Assembly: GCA_027492205.1 (NCBI GenBank) | Contig: JAOZFN010000003.1 | Location: 1-49,552 of the forward strand | DNA: 49,552 bases | Origin: Thermoproteota archaeon | Lineage (GTDB): Archaea > Korarchaeota > Korarchaeia > Korarchaeales > Korarchaeaceae | Direction of reading: 5' to 3' | Shown: positions 7,733 through 15,846 of the stretch, in pieces | How the letters are laid out: each line of letters begins with the position of its first letter | How positions within the stretch are numbered: position 1 is the stretch's first letter | Made by a program: the position numbers and the translations under genes | The notes under the pieces: generated by a model | What the model saw: only the letters and a program-made list of their open reading frames with translations | Told to the model about the DNA's origin: nothing | Databases searched by the model: none

Positions 7733-10072
7733 CTACTTTATGTTGTGGAGCCTCCTGAGGTCGTCCTCGAAGGGCTTCAGCTCCTCGGGGATCTCCACGC
7801 TGATCTCATCGCTCAGCCTGAGGCCAGACTCCTTCTTCATCTTCCAGACCATGCTGTTGAACTCCATGAGCCTCTTGCCCAGCGCCTTGTACTCAGTCTC
7901 CCACCTCTCGTCGGGCTCCGGCATGCTCTCCCTGTGGACCGATCCGCCGTAGAGCTCCCTCCAGAGGTAGTCGGTGATGTGCGGCGTCACGGGGGCCAGC
8001 CACCTGAGGACTGCCCTGAGGACCGTGTGGAGAGTCCACCTGGCGGCGTTCACGTCTTCCTGCGGAATTTCCCCGTCTCCGTAGGCTCGAGCCTTCGCTA
8101 GCTCGATGTAGTGCGGGGCGAAGACCTGCCAGACAAACGTCCTGGCCGAGTTGGCCGGGTCAAAGAAGTCGAACTTCTCGTACCCCTCCAGCGCCCTCTT
8201 GAGGTAGTCGTTCATCTCCCCCAAGATCCAGAGGTCCGTGGGCTTGAGCTTGGGCTCCCCCTCGGGCATCGGGAACGCAGAGATGAACCTGGCCACGTTC
8301 CACAGTTTCTGCAGGAACTTGAAGGCCCCGGCTATCTTGGCCTCGGATATCCTGAAGTCGGAGCCGTGGTGGGCCTCTGCGGCGCCGAAGAACCTGACCG
8401 CGTCGGCGCCATACTTCTCGAACATGGGCCAGGGGTAGATTATGTTCCCCAGCGACTTGTGCATCGCCCTCCCGCGCGCGTCGAGCCCCATCCCGCCGAT
8501 CCACACGTGCTTGAACGCGTGCCTCCCGGTGGCCAGGTATACCCTGACCAGCGTGTAGAAGAGCCAGGTCCTCACTATGTCCTTCCCCTGAGGCCTAAGG
8601 TCAGAGGGACCGCCCAGCTTCCTGTAGAGGTCCTCGTTCCACCCGTACCCATTGTAGACTAGGGGGGATATCCCGGAGTCCATCCACGTGTCGAACACCC
8701 TGTCCTCTCCCACGAATCCCTCGGTCGACCCGCAGTGGGGGCACCTGTCGAACGGCGGGTCCTCCTTCCAGGGCTGGTAGTACTTCCCGGTAGGCGGGAC
8801 CACCGGCTTCCCGCAGGACTTGCAGTACCAAACCGGAATCTCTGTGGCGTAGTACCTCCTCCTTGAGATGGGCCAGTCCGTGTCGACCGAGTCTATCCAG
8901 TCGAGCAGGTACTGAACCGACCAGTCGGGGTAGAACCTCATGTCCTCAAGGGCCGCCCGCCTGATCTCCTCGAGGAAGTCCATCTGCTTCAGGTAGTACT
9001 CCTTCATGGGGACTATCTCAATGGGTGTCTTGCACCTCCAGCAGACGGGCGTTCGGTGCTCTATCGTCTCAACCCTCTCGACGTACCCCGCGGCCTTGAG
9101 ATCCTCGATTATGGCCTCCCTCGCCTCTTTAATGGTCATTCCGGCGTATTTCCCCGCGCGCTCGTTGAGTCTCCCGTGCTCGTCCACGATTATGGTCGGC
9201 TCGAGGCGAAGCTCCCTGAACAGCTGAACGTCGGCCTTGTCGCCGTAGGAGCAGACCATGACCAGCCCGGTCCCGAACTCGGGGTCGGCCGCAGGGTGTT
9301 CTAGGACCGGGACTTCCCTGCCGAGCGGGGTCTTCACCTTCTTCCCGCTCAGCCACCAGTACCTCTCGTCGTTGGGATTGTAGATGACGGCCGCGCAGGC
9401 GGGGAGGAGCTCTGGCCTCGTGGTGGCTATCGTGACGGTCTTCCCGTCCTCTGTCTCGAACTTTAGGTAGACGATGACGGACTTCAGGTCCTTGTACTCG
9501 ACCTCCGCGTCGGCTAGGGTGGTCTGACACCTCGGGCAGTAGTTGTTGGGCCTGTAGTCCTCGTACACATACCCCTTGTTCCACGCGTCGATGAAGGTGG
9601 CCTGGGTGACCGCCCTCCACATCTCGCTGTCCGTTCTGAACACGTTGTCGAAGTCGGCGCTGATGCCGAGCCGCTTGCTGATCTTGACGATGTCCATCTC
9701 GCTCTCGTCGAGGAACTGGGCGCAGAGCTTCAGGAACTCCTCCCTGGGGTACTCCCTCATGTGGATTCCGTACCGCTTCTCGGTCTCCACCTCAACCGGC
9801 AGGCCGTTCCTGTCGATCCCCATGGGGAAGTAGACCTCGTAGCCACGCATCCTCAGGGACCTCGCGATCATGTCGATCTGGGAGTAGTGAATCGCCGCGG
9901 CTACGTGCCACTTCCCGCTTGCGTAGGGCGGGGGGGTGTCTATGGAGAACTTGGGCTTCTCCGAGTCGGGGTTGAACGCGTAGAGCTTCTCTCTCTCCCA
10001 AATCTCCTGAATTTCCAGCTCCATATCAGGGAGCCAACGCTTCTTCTCTATCTTGGGGGAGAACTTCGACAT
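7733..10072 (-). CDS. valS: Valyl-tRNA synthetase
   Basis: Class I aminoacyl-tRNA synthetase charging tRNA-Val. It is 779 aa. The HIGH region reads GKWHVAAA (about residues 53-60) and the KMSKS region reads AMHKSLGN, both in the relaxed form of some archaeal ValRS. The editing domain carries TTRPE. Zinc-binding pairs occur in NYCPRCQTT and in the CP region (YCKSCG, RCPHCG). DTWMDSGISPL and DLRPQGKDIVRTW are archaeal ValRS hallmarks that exclude Ile/LeuRS. It is the last gene of a DUF99-PfkB-valS operon and lies 6 bases from the convergent tRNA-Ser. Confidence 0.9.
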   Translation of the reverse strand: MSKFSPKIEKKRWLPDMELEIQEIWEREKLYAFNPDSEKPKFSIDTPPPYASGKWHVAAAIHYSQIDMIARSLRMRGYEVYFPMGIDRNGLPVEVETEKRYGIHMREYPREEFLKLCAQFLDESEMDIVKISKRLGISADFDNVFRTDSEMWRAVTQATFIDAWNKGYVYEDYRPNNYCPRCQTTLADAEVEYKDLKSVIVYLKFETEDGKTVTIATTRPELLPACAAVIYNPNDERYWWLSGKKVKTPLGREVPVLEHPAADPEFGTGLVMVCSYGDKADVQLFRELRLEPTIIVDEHGRLNERAGKYAGMTIKEAREAIIEDLKAAGYVERVETIEHRTPVCWRCKTPIEIVPMKEYYLKQMDFLEEIRRAALEDMRFYPDWSVQYLLDWIDSVDTDWPISRRRYYATEIPVWYCKSCGKPVVPPTGKYYQPWKEDPPFDRCPHCGSTEGFVGEDRVFDTWMDSGISPLVYNGYGWNEDLYRKLGGPSDLRPQGKDIVRTWLFYTLVRVYLATGRHAFKHVWIGGMGLDARGRAMHKSLGNIIYPWPMFEKYGADAVRFFGAAEAHHGSDFRISEAKIAGAFKFLQKLWNVARFISAFPMPEGEPKLKPTDLWILGEMNDYLKRALEGYEKFDFFDPANSARTFVWQVFAPHYIELAKARAYGDGEIPQEDVNAARWTLHTVLRAVLRWLAPVTPHITDYLWRELYGGSVHRESMPEPDERWETEYKALGKRLMEFNSMVWKMKKESGLRLSDEISVEIPEELKPFEDDLRRLHNIK

Positions 10073-10090
10073 GGGCTCACCCCTGCGGCC

Positions 10091-11041
10091 TCATCCCTCC
10101 TCCAGGCGCGTCCTGTACTCGCGGTATAGGTCGGGGTGGGACCTCATTAAAAAGACGCGGAGCCTGCCGATCGCCATCCGCCGGGTAGGAGCGCCCTCGG
10201 CACCAAACGCCTCGTATATGAAGCTGGCTACGCTAGAGGCAAATAAAGCCGACCAGACGGGGTCCCCCGTCCTCATGAACTCGGAGACGAAGGCTGCAGC
10301 CGACACGTCCCCCGCGCCCCCGGGGTCCACGATCTTCTCGGGGGGCACCACCGGGATCCTAAAGACCCTCCCGTCGAACGCGAGCAGGGCCGACTCCGCC
10401 CCACCCTCCCGGGTCATAAAGGCTATCTTAGCGCCAGATTCTAGGAGAGACTTCAGCTTGCCCTCATCGCCCCTTCCAGTGGCGAGGTAAGGGAGTTCCG
10501 GCTTGCTCGTGATTATTATGTCCGCGGCCCCCTCGAGGCCCTTGGACGGGTTCCACCGGGCGAAGCGGATCCACCCACCTCTTATCCTCCTCCGGACGTA
10601 CCCCTGAGGGTCCACTGCCAGGAGCCTGCACCTCCTCCCTACCTCGAGGAGCGTCTCCTTCGGGATCTCTCGGTATATGGGAGATACGAGGGCTGCCTCG
10701 CAAGACACCCCCAGCCTCTCAACTTCCTCCCGCGCTATGGCCTCCCCAGCGCGCCTCAGCCGGAGGGTCCTATCCTCCCCCCTGTAGAAGAGCTCGTACG
10801 AAGAGGTCGATCCCGACCTGATGAGGCCAGATAGATCAACCTTCGCTTCTAGGAGGGGCTTTAGGTCTCTTTCTGGCTTAACCTCAGGGCCGCACTTCGC
10901 CAACACGCCTGACCTCACGCCAAGTCTGGATGCGGCAAGGGCTGCGTAGAACGAGCTCCCCGCAACCCTCTCCGCGAACCCCGCCTCGGTGTGTATCAGG
11001 TCTATGGATATGTTCCCCACGGCCAGGAAGGTCACCCTCAT
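10091..11041 (-). CDS. PfkB-family carbohydrate/nucleoside kinase
   Basis: ATP-dependent sugar or nucleoside kinase of the ribokinase fold, 316 aa. The N-terminal substrate motif region is GNISIDLIHTEAGF followed by AGSSFYAALAASRLG (PfkB signature 1). The C-terminal DPGGAGDVSAAAF carries the catalytic Asp of signature 2. The substrate cannot be named from sequence. It lies between DUF99 and valS with gaps of 30 and 18 bases, suggesting one transcript. Confidence 0.85.
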   Translation of the reverse strand: MRVTFLAVGNISIDLIHTEAGFAERVAGSSFYAALAASRLGVRSGVLAKCGPEVKPERDLKPLLEAKVDLSGLIRSGSTSSYELFYRGEDRTLRLRRAGEAIAREEVERLGVSCEAALVSPIYREIPKETLLEVGRRCRLLAVDPQGYVRRRIRGGWIRFARWNPSKGLEGAADIIITSKPELPYLATGRGDEGKLKSLLESGAKIAFMTREGGAESALLAFDGRVFRIPVVPPEKIVDPGGAGDVSAAAFVSEFMRTGDPVWSALFASSVASFIYEAFGAEGAPTRRMAIGRLRVFLMRSHPDLYREYRTRLEEG

Positions 11042-11071
11042 GCCCCGACGCCAGGGCTTCAGGTCCGGTCG

Positions 11072-11650
11072 CTATAAGGTTCGCCGCGCGAGTCCGACCA
11101 CGGATTTCCCTATGAGGTCCGCCAGCCTCAGGGGCTCGGGGACCTTGGACTCGATCTGCCACCTAGTGACGACCTCCCAGAGCTCACTCCGATCTAGCCC
11201 GACGCTGGCGCAGTATATCTCCCCGCGGGGGGTGGCGAGCGGCGCGTATGGGGGGTTCTTCTCGAGCACCCGAAGGTTCTCGCTCAAACCGTGAGATATC
11301 ATGGCCCTCCTGACTAGGCTCCACCGGGGCGGCCTCTCCAGCACGGCCACGACGGGCGCGCCGGTCCTCTCCCAGATCTCCCTGAGGTTGAGGGGGTTGA
11401 AACCGGCGACCACCGTGCCGTGGGTGAATACCACCCGTGCCTCCTTCCCTACTTCTTCATGCATCGAGGCGACCGCCTGAGTCGCGTCGGACCCGTCCAC
11501 CTTGACGTCGGTCGTGAGCACCTTCTCGACGACGCCTCCACGCATGAGGACCCCGATGAGCCAGGTCCTCTCGTCCTGGCCCCTCACGAAGGGACAGTCG
11601 TCCACTCCCAGGGCCCGCGCTCCCGCCTTCAACGCGCCCATCCGAAGCAT
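11072..11650 (-). CDS. DUF99 (UPF0215) family protein
   Basis: Conserved archaeal protein of unknown function, 192 aa. It has the family's early GVDDCPF motif, the LIGVLMRGG strand, an S/T-rich D-G-x-D-A-T turn (VDGSDAT), VFTHGTVVAGFN and PVVAVLERPP. ATG 11641 is an alternative start three codons in. It is divergent from GGGP synthase with a 34-base spacer and is first in the operon with a PfkB kinase and valS. Confidence 0.8.
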   Translation of the reverse strand: MLRMGALKAGARALGVDDCPFVRGQDERTWLIGVLMRGGVVEKVLTTDVKVDGSDATQAVASMHEEVGKEARVVFTHGTVVAGFNPLNLREIWERTGAPVVAVLERPPRWSLVRRAMISHGLSENLRVLEKNPPYAPLATPRGEIYCASVGLDRSELWEVVTRWQIESKVPEPLRLADLIGKSVVGLARRTL

Positions 11651-11684
11651 GATTTATCTAAACATCGGCCTCCCCCCGCCTGAC

Positions 11685-12464
11685 ATGAGGGCACCCAAAC
11701 TCGGCCCGGTGGAATCGAGGCTGGCCGAGGCCGCCGCGGAGAGGGCTCTGTTGGCCGTGCTCATCGATCCCTTCAACGTCGAGCCGAACGAGGCGGGTCG
11801 CGTGGCTGCGGAGGCCGAGGCCGCCGGAGCCGACCTGATACTGATCGGCGGGTCCGTCGGCGCCGGTCTCAAGCTTCACCCCGTCGTCCGAGCCGTCAAG
11901 GAGGCCGTCTCCATACCGGTCATACTCTTTCCAGGGAACGTGGACGGCGTGTCCCCGGAGGCGGACGCCCTCCTCTTCATGTCCCTCCTGAACTCCAGCA
12001 GCACCTATTGGATAGTTGAGGCGCAGGCCCTCGCGGCCCCCGGGATCAAGGCCATGGGGCTCGAGGCCATCCCCACGGCCTACCTGATAGTGGAGCCCGG
12101 CGGGTCGAGCGCGGCGGGGTGGGTCGGGAGAGCCAGGCAGATACCCAGGGCCAAGCCGGAACTCGCGGTGGCCTACTCCTTGGCCGCGGAGTTGATGGGG
12201 ATGAGGTGGGTCTACCTCGAGGCGGGGAGCGGGGCAGCCCAGCCGGTCCCCGTCGAGATGGTCACCGCCGTGAGGAGGCACACGGGCCTGGGTGTCATAG
12301 TGGGGGGCGGGATCAGGTCGCCCGACCTCGCCCGGGAGAGGGCCGCGGCCGGGGCCGACGTCATAGTGGTGGGCACGTACGTCGAGTCTGGAGAGACCGC
12401 GGAGAAGGTTTCCAGCCTCTCAGAGGCCGTCAAGGAGGGATCCCGGCTCAGAAACAGTTTTTAA
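11685..12464 (+). CDS. Geranylgeranylglyceryl phosphate synthase
   Basis: Makes the first ether bond of archaeal membrane lipids from glycerol-1-phosphate and geranylgeranyl diphosphate. TIM-barrel prenyltransferase of 259 aa. LLAVLIDPFNVE carries the metal/phosphate-binding Asp; LILIGGSVG, ILFPGNVDGVSPEADALLFMS split by family elements, YLEAGSGA and VGGGIRS are the phosphate-binding loops. ATG 11685 fits; the longer frame upstream runs antisense to DUF99. A TATA-like TTTATCTA at 11653-11660 is about 25-30 bases upstream, so the mRNA is probably leaderless. Confidence 0.93.
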   Translation: MRAPKLGPVESRLAEAAAERALLAVLIDPFNVEPNEAGRVAAEAEAAGADLILIGGSVGAGLKLHPVVRAVKEAVSIPVILFPGNVDGVSPEADALLFMSLLNSSSTYWIVEAQALAAPGIKAMGLEAIPTAYLIVEPGGSSAAGWVGRARQIPRAKPELAVAYSLAAELMGMRWVYLEAGSGAAQPVPVEMVTAVRRHTGLGVIVGGGIRSPDLARERAAAGADVIVVGTYVESGETAEKVSSLSEAVKEGSRLRNSF

Positions 12465-12466
12465 AC
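12457..12466 (+). promoter_or_regulatory. TATA box for tRNA-Gln
   Basis: GTTTTTAAAC is centred about 28 bases before the tRNA-Gln 5' end and overlaps the stop codon of the GGGP synthase gene. The T-run could also help end that gene's transcript. Confidence 0.5.
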
Positions 12467-12489
12467 CCGGACGCCCCCGTGCGGGGCGG

Positions 12490-12567
12490 AGCCCCGTGGT
12501 GTAGCCAGGTCAAGCACGCCGGGCTTTGGACCCGGAGACCCCGGTTCGAATCCGGGCGGGGCTACCA
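12490..12567 (+). tRNA. tRNA-Gln (TTG)
   Basis: Acceptor AGCCCCG/CGGGGCT, discriminator A, encoded CCA. Anticodon stem CCGGG/CCCGG encloses loop CTTTGGA with anticodon TTG. T-arm CCCGG/CCGGG with TTCGAAT. No intron is seen. Confidence 0.93.
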
Positions 12568-12636
12568 GTCAGTCCAATCCAGCCGGGCCGGCGGTCAAGC
12601 CCGACCACCGGTCCAATCCACGCGCGGGCGATAAGC

Positions 12637-13155
12637 GTGCACCTCAAGTTCGTCGCGGACGCGATGGTCGCCCACCTCGCTCGGTGGCTCAGGGTCATGG
12701 GGTACGACGTGCTGGATCACACCCAGTGCGGCGAGGACGACGCCGAGATACTCGAGTGCGCGCGCTCCACGGGTAGGGTCATCATCACGAGGGACGAGGA
12801 CCTCCACGCCAGGGCGGTCAGGGTGGGCTTAAGATCGCTGCTCCTGCGATCTGGGGAGGTCGAGCAGGCGTTGGCCTGGATCGCCCACGAGACGGGGATA
12901 GACCTGTCCATCGACCTGTCGCGGACCAGGTGCCCCCTCTGCAACTCTCCCCTCGTCAGGGTTCCCTCGGTCGAGGCGCACGGGGCCCCAGACTACGTTC
13001 GAGAGAGGTACAGTGACGTGTACGTCTGCGAGAGCTGCGGAAAGATCTACTGGCCGGGGTCACACTTCACACGCATGCAGGCGACCCTCGCCAGGGCTAG
13101 GGAGGCCCTCAAGAAACTTAAGAGCGGCGAGAGCCGAGGAGGAACGGGCCGATGA
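12637..13155 (+). CDS. Mut7-C RNase-domain protein (PIN-like plus zinc ribbon)
   Basis: Protein of the Mut7-C family, predicted to be an RNA-cleaving PIN-like domain. The N-terminal part carries acidic residues in the family positions (FVADAMVAHLARWLR; ILECAR; IITRDEDL). The C-terminal half is a zinc ribbon with CPLC and CESCGKIYWPGSHF. It is 172 aa. GTG 12637 is chosen because the longer frame runs back into tRNA-Gln. The cellular target is unknown. It stands alone, 69 bases after tRNA-Gln and convergent with cysS. Confidence 0.83.
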   Translation: MHLKFVADAMVAHLARWLRVMGYDVLDHTQCGEDDAEILECARSTGRVIITRDEDLHARAVRVGLRSLLLRSGEVEQALAWIAHETGIDLSIDLSRTRCPLCNSPLVRVPSVEAHGAPDYVRERYSDVYVCESCGKIYWPGSHFTRMQATLARAREALKKLKSGESRGGTGR

Positions 13156-13211
13156 TGACTGGTGACGGCCGGGATAGGTGACCTCACTGACCTACCCTGA
13201 GGCCCGGGAGT

Positions 13212-14642
13212 TCACCCCTCGATCCACCAGACGGTCTCCTCTCCGCGATCCTCCAACCTGATGCCGAGCTCCCCCAGGCGAGACCTTATCGTGTCCGCAA
13301 GATCCCAGACCTTCCTGCGCCTCAGCTCCGAGCGGACCTGAACGAGAAGGTTGACGACCCTCTCAAGCTCGGCGGACGAGCCCCCGGAGGTGACCTCGAA
13401 CCCGAGAACCCCCATGAGGTCCCTCAGCGCGGCTACAGCCTCGGCCGCCACGTTGGGCGCCAGGGACTCCGAGGTCACCTTAGAGGCGGCGGCGCTTATG
13501 GCGTCAAGGGCCGCGAGGGCCTTGGGCGTGTCGAAGTCGTCGCTCATGGCCTCAAAAAATGCCGCTCGAGCCGAGAGGATCCTATCCCTGAGCTCGAGGT
13601 CCCCAGAGGACAGGCTGTGCGACGGGCCGCTCTCCCTGAGGTAGGCCTCCGCCCTCATTAGGGCCGACCGCCAAGACTCCAACCTGCTCCCCGCAGCCCT
13701 GACGGCCTCCGGAGAGAATTCTAGGGGCGACCTGTAGTGTGCCGACAGGAGGAACGCCCTCAGGGCCTCGGCCCCGAACTCCTCCACAGCGCCCTTCACC
13801 GCGAAGTAGTTCTTCAGGGACTTCGCCATCTTCTCCCCCTTCACGGTGACCAGGCCCACGTGCATCCAGTACCTGACGAAGGGAGACCTGCCGGTGTAGG
13901 CCTCCATCTGGGCGATCTCGTTCTCGTGATGCGGGAAAACCAGGTCCTGGCCCCCGCCGTGGACGTCAATCTGCGGTCCTAGGAGCCTGAGGATCATCGC
14001 GCTGCACTCGATGTGCCACCCCGGCCTGCCTGGACCCCAGGGACTCGGCCAGCTGGGCTCTCCCGGGGCGGCAGCCTTCCAAAGGGCGAAGTCTTCGGGG
14101 GACCTCTTTCCCTCGCCCGGCTCGACCCTGGCGCCGGCGACCAGGTCCTCGATCCTGACCTTCGAGAGCTTCCCGTACTCGGGGAACGTTGAAACGTCGA
14201 AGTAGACGTCACCCCTCTCCGTCGCGTAGGCGTGCCCCCTCTCGATGAGGCCCTCCACGACGCGGATCATATCGTCGATGTAGTCTGTTGCCCTGGGGAC
14301 CACGGTGGGTAGGGAGACCCCGAGCATCGACATGGCCTCGAAGTACTCCCTCTCGTACCTCTCCGCCACCTCTCGGAAGGAGACGCCCTCCTCGTTGGCC
14401 CTCTTAATGATCTTGTCGTCTATGTCGGTTACGTTCGTCACGAGGGAGACCCTGTACCCGAGCCTCTCCATGTACCTCCTTACGACATCGAAGAACACGG
14501 CGGGCCGCGCGTGCCCGATGTGCGCCACGTCGTAGACGGTCGGCCCGCACACGTACATCCGGACATTAGGTGGATCGAGCGGGCTGAACTCCTCCTTAAT
14601 CCCACGGAGAGTGTCGCTCAGCCTGAGCGCCGGCAAGTACAT
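13212..14642 (-). CDS. cysS: Cysteinyl-tRNA synthetase
   Basis: Class I synthetase charging tRNA-Cys, 476 aa. VCGPTVYDVAHIGHARP carries both the first zinc cysteine and the HIGH motif (about residues 42-45). The second zinc cluster region is WHIECSAM...GGQDLVFPHHENE, and the KMSKS motif is KMAKSLKNY. Length and C-terminal helical domain are normal. It starts divergently from tyrS; ATTAAAAC at 14666-14673 lies 24-31 bases from its ATG and is a plausible common TATA box. Confidence 0.95.
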   Translation of the reverse strand: MYLPALRLSDTLRGIKEEFSPLDPPNVRMYVCGPTVYDVAHIGHARPAVFFDVVRRYMERLGYRVSLVTNVTDIDDKIIKRANEEGVSFREVAERYEREYFEAMSMLGVSLPTVVPRATDYIDDMIRVVEGLIERGHAYATERGDVYFDVSTFPEYGKLSKVRIEDLVAGARVEPGEGKRSPEDFALWKAAAPGEPSWPSPWGPGRPGWHIECSAMILRLLGPQIDVHGGGQDLVFPHHENEIAQMEAYTGRSPFVRYWMHVGLVTVKGEKMAKSLKNYFAVKGAVEEFGAEALRAFLLSAHYRSPLEFSPEAVRAAGSRLESWRSALMRAEAYLRESGPSHSLSSGDLELRDRILSARAAFFEAMSDDFDTPKALAALDAISAAASKVTSESLAPNVAAEAVAALRDLMGVLGFEVTSGGSSAELERVVNLLVQVRSELRRRKVWDLADTIRSRLGELGIRLEDRGEETVWWIEG

Positions 14643-14665
14643 CTCAGCGGCCCGTCGATGTTGGG

Positions 14666-14673
14666 ATTAAAAC
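14666..14673. promoter_or_regulatory. Shared TATA-like box between cysS and tyrS
   Basis: ATTAAAAC (GTTTTAAT on the other strand) is the only AT-rich box in the 61-base divergent spacer. It lies about 24-31 bases from either start codon, so one box may direct both synthetase genes. Confidence 0.4.
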
Positions 14674-14703
14674 CTGATTGGGCGCCGGTCGGCGGGAGCC
14701 GAG

Positions 14704-15846
14704 TTGCAAGAGGACAGGGTTAGGGCGGTTCTGGAGAACGTTGCTGAGCCGGTTGAGGAGTTTGTGATGACCATGGACGAGCTGACGGAGATCGCGAAGA
14801 AGCCTCGGCCGACCACTTACATCGGATACGAGCCCTCTGGCCCGATCCACGTGGGGGTCCTCTTCACCATACAGAAGCTCGCGAAGCTGGCGAGCTTGGG
14901 ATTCCACTCCATCGCGCTGATGGCCGACCTCCACGGCTTCCTGAACGGGAAGGGTTCCCTGGAGATCCTGAAGGAGGTCTCTCTTACCTACTGGAGGGAG
15001 GTCTTCACCACCCTCGGGTCTCCCGACATAGACATCGTGCTTGGAAGTGAGTACCAGCTCACGGCGGACTACGAGCTGGACATGCTCACGCTCTCCCAGA
15101 GGGTGACTGCAAGGAGGGCGTGGAGGGCTATGTCCATGATCGCCAGGGAGACGGAGCACCCCACCGTGGGTCAGCACATCTACCCGATCATGCAGGCCCT
15201 AGACATAATCTACCTGGGCTGCGACCTGGCCATGGGGGGCACAGACCAGAGGAGGATACACGCCCTAGCGAGGGAGCTCTTCGGGTCTAAGATAGAGCTG
15301 AGGCACGAGAAGTGGGTTCCCGTCGCCGCGCACTACCCGCTGGTGCCGGGCCTCCTGCCGGGCGGGAAGATGAGCAGCTCCATCCCGAAGTCTCACATTG
15401 CGGTCCACGACCCTCCAGAGGTCATCAGGAGGAAGATGAGGGCGGCGTTCTGCCCTCCCCCCGGAGACGAGCAGTACGACGAGGAGGGCAAGCTTGTCAA
15501 CCCTATACTGGCCATGTTCAAGATGGTGATCCTCCCTAGGGAGGGCAGGATCACTCTCCCGAGGGCCAGGGCGGCGGGGGGCGGGGAGGTCGAGGTCTCC
15601 GAATGGGGTCAGCTCTTCGACCTCTACCAGAGGGGGGAGCTGCACCCGCTCGACCTGAAGAACTTCGCCGCTGAGTACTTCATCGAGAGGTTCCGCCCGG
15701 TGAGGGATAAGTTCGAGTCAGATCCCTCCCTGATCGAGCCCCTTTACAGGCTCCAGCGTTGGCAGTGGGAGCACGGGCTCTTGGGTGATGCCGAATGGGA
15801 AGAGGTGAGGAGATCCCTCTCCCCGTACTTGGGAGAGATCTCGTGA
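14704..15846 (+). CDS. tyrS: Tyrosyl-tRNA synthetase
   Basis: Class I synthetase charging tRNA-Tyr, archaeal form, 380 aa. YIGYEPSGPIHVGV holds the HIGH variant (HVGV); LMADLHGFLNGKG, QHIYPIMQALDI and LGCDLAMGGTDQRRIH line the tyrosine site; GGKMSSS is the KMSKS loop. TrpRS was considered, but the YEPSG and GGTDQRRIH patterns fit TyrRS. The TTG start follows a short divergent spacer. The stop overlaps the start of the downstream NAD(P)HX repair gene (GTGA), so the two are probably co-transcribed. Confidence 0.92.
   Translation: MQEDRVRAVLENVAEPVEEFVMTMDELTEIAKKPRPTTYIGYEPSGPIHVGVLFTIQKLAKLASLGFHSIALMADLHGFLNGKGSLEILKEVSLTYWREVFTTLGSPDIDIVLGSEYQLTADYELDMLTLSQRVTARRAWRAMSMIARETEHPTVGQHIYPIMQALDIIYLGCDLAMGGTDQRRIHALARELFGSKIELRHEKWVPVAAHYPLVPGLLPGGKMSSSIPKSHIAVHDPPEVIRRKMRAAFCPPPGDEQYDEEGKLVNPILAMFKMVILPREGRITLPRARAAGGGEVEVSEWGQLFDLYQRGELHPLDLKNFAAEYFIERFRPVRDKFESDPSLIEPLYRLQRWQWEHGLLGDAEWEEVRRSLSPYLGEIS

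Noticed and set aside
7776-10072. ValRS with degenerate HIGH/KMSKS motifs as an inactive paralogue
   Set aside because: GKWHV and AMHKS-type variants are, to my knowledge, within the range of archaeal ValRS, and editing and zinc motifs are intact.
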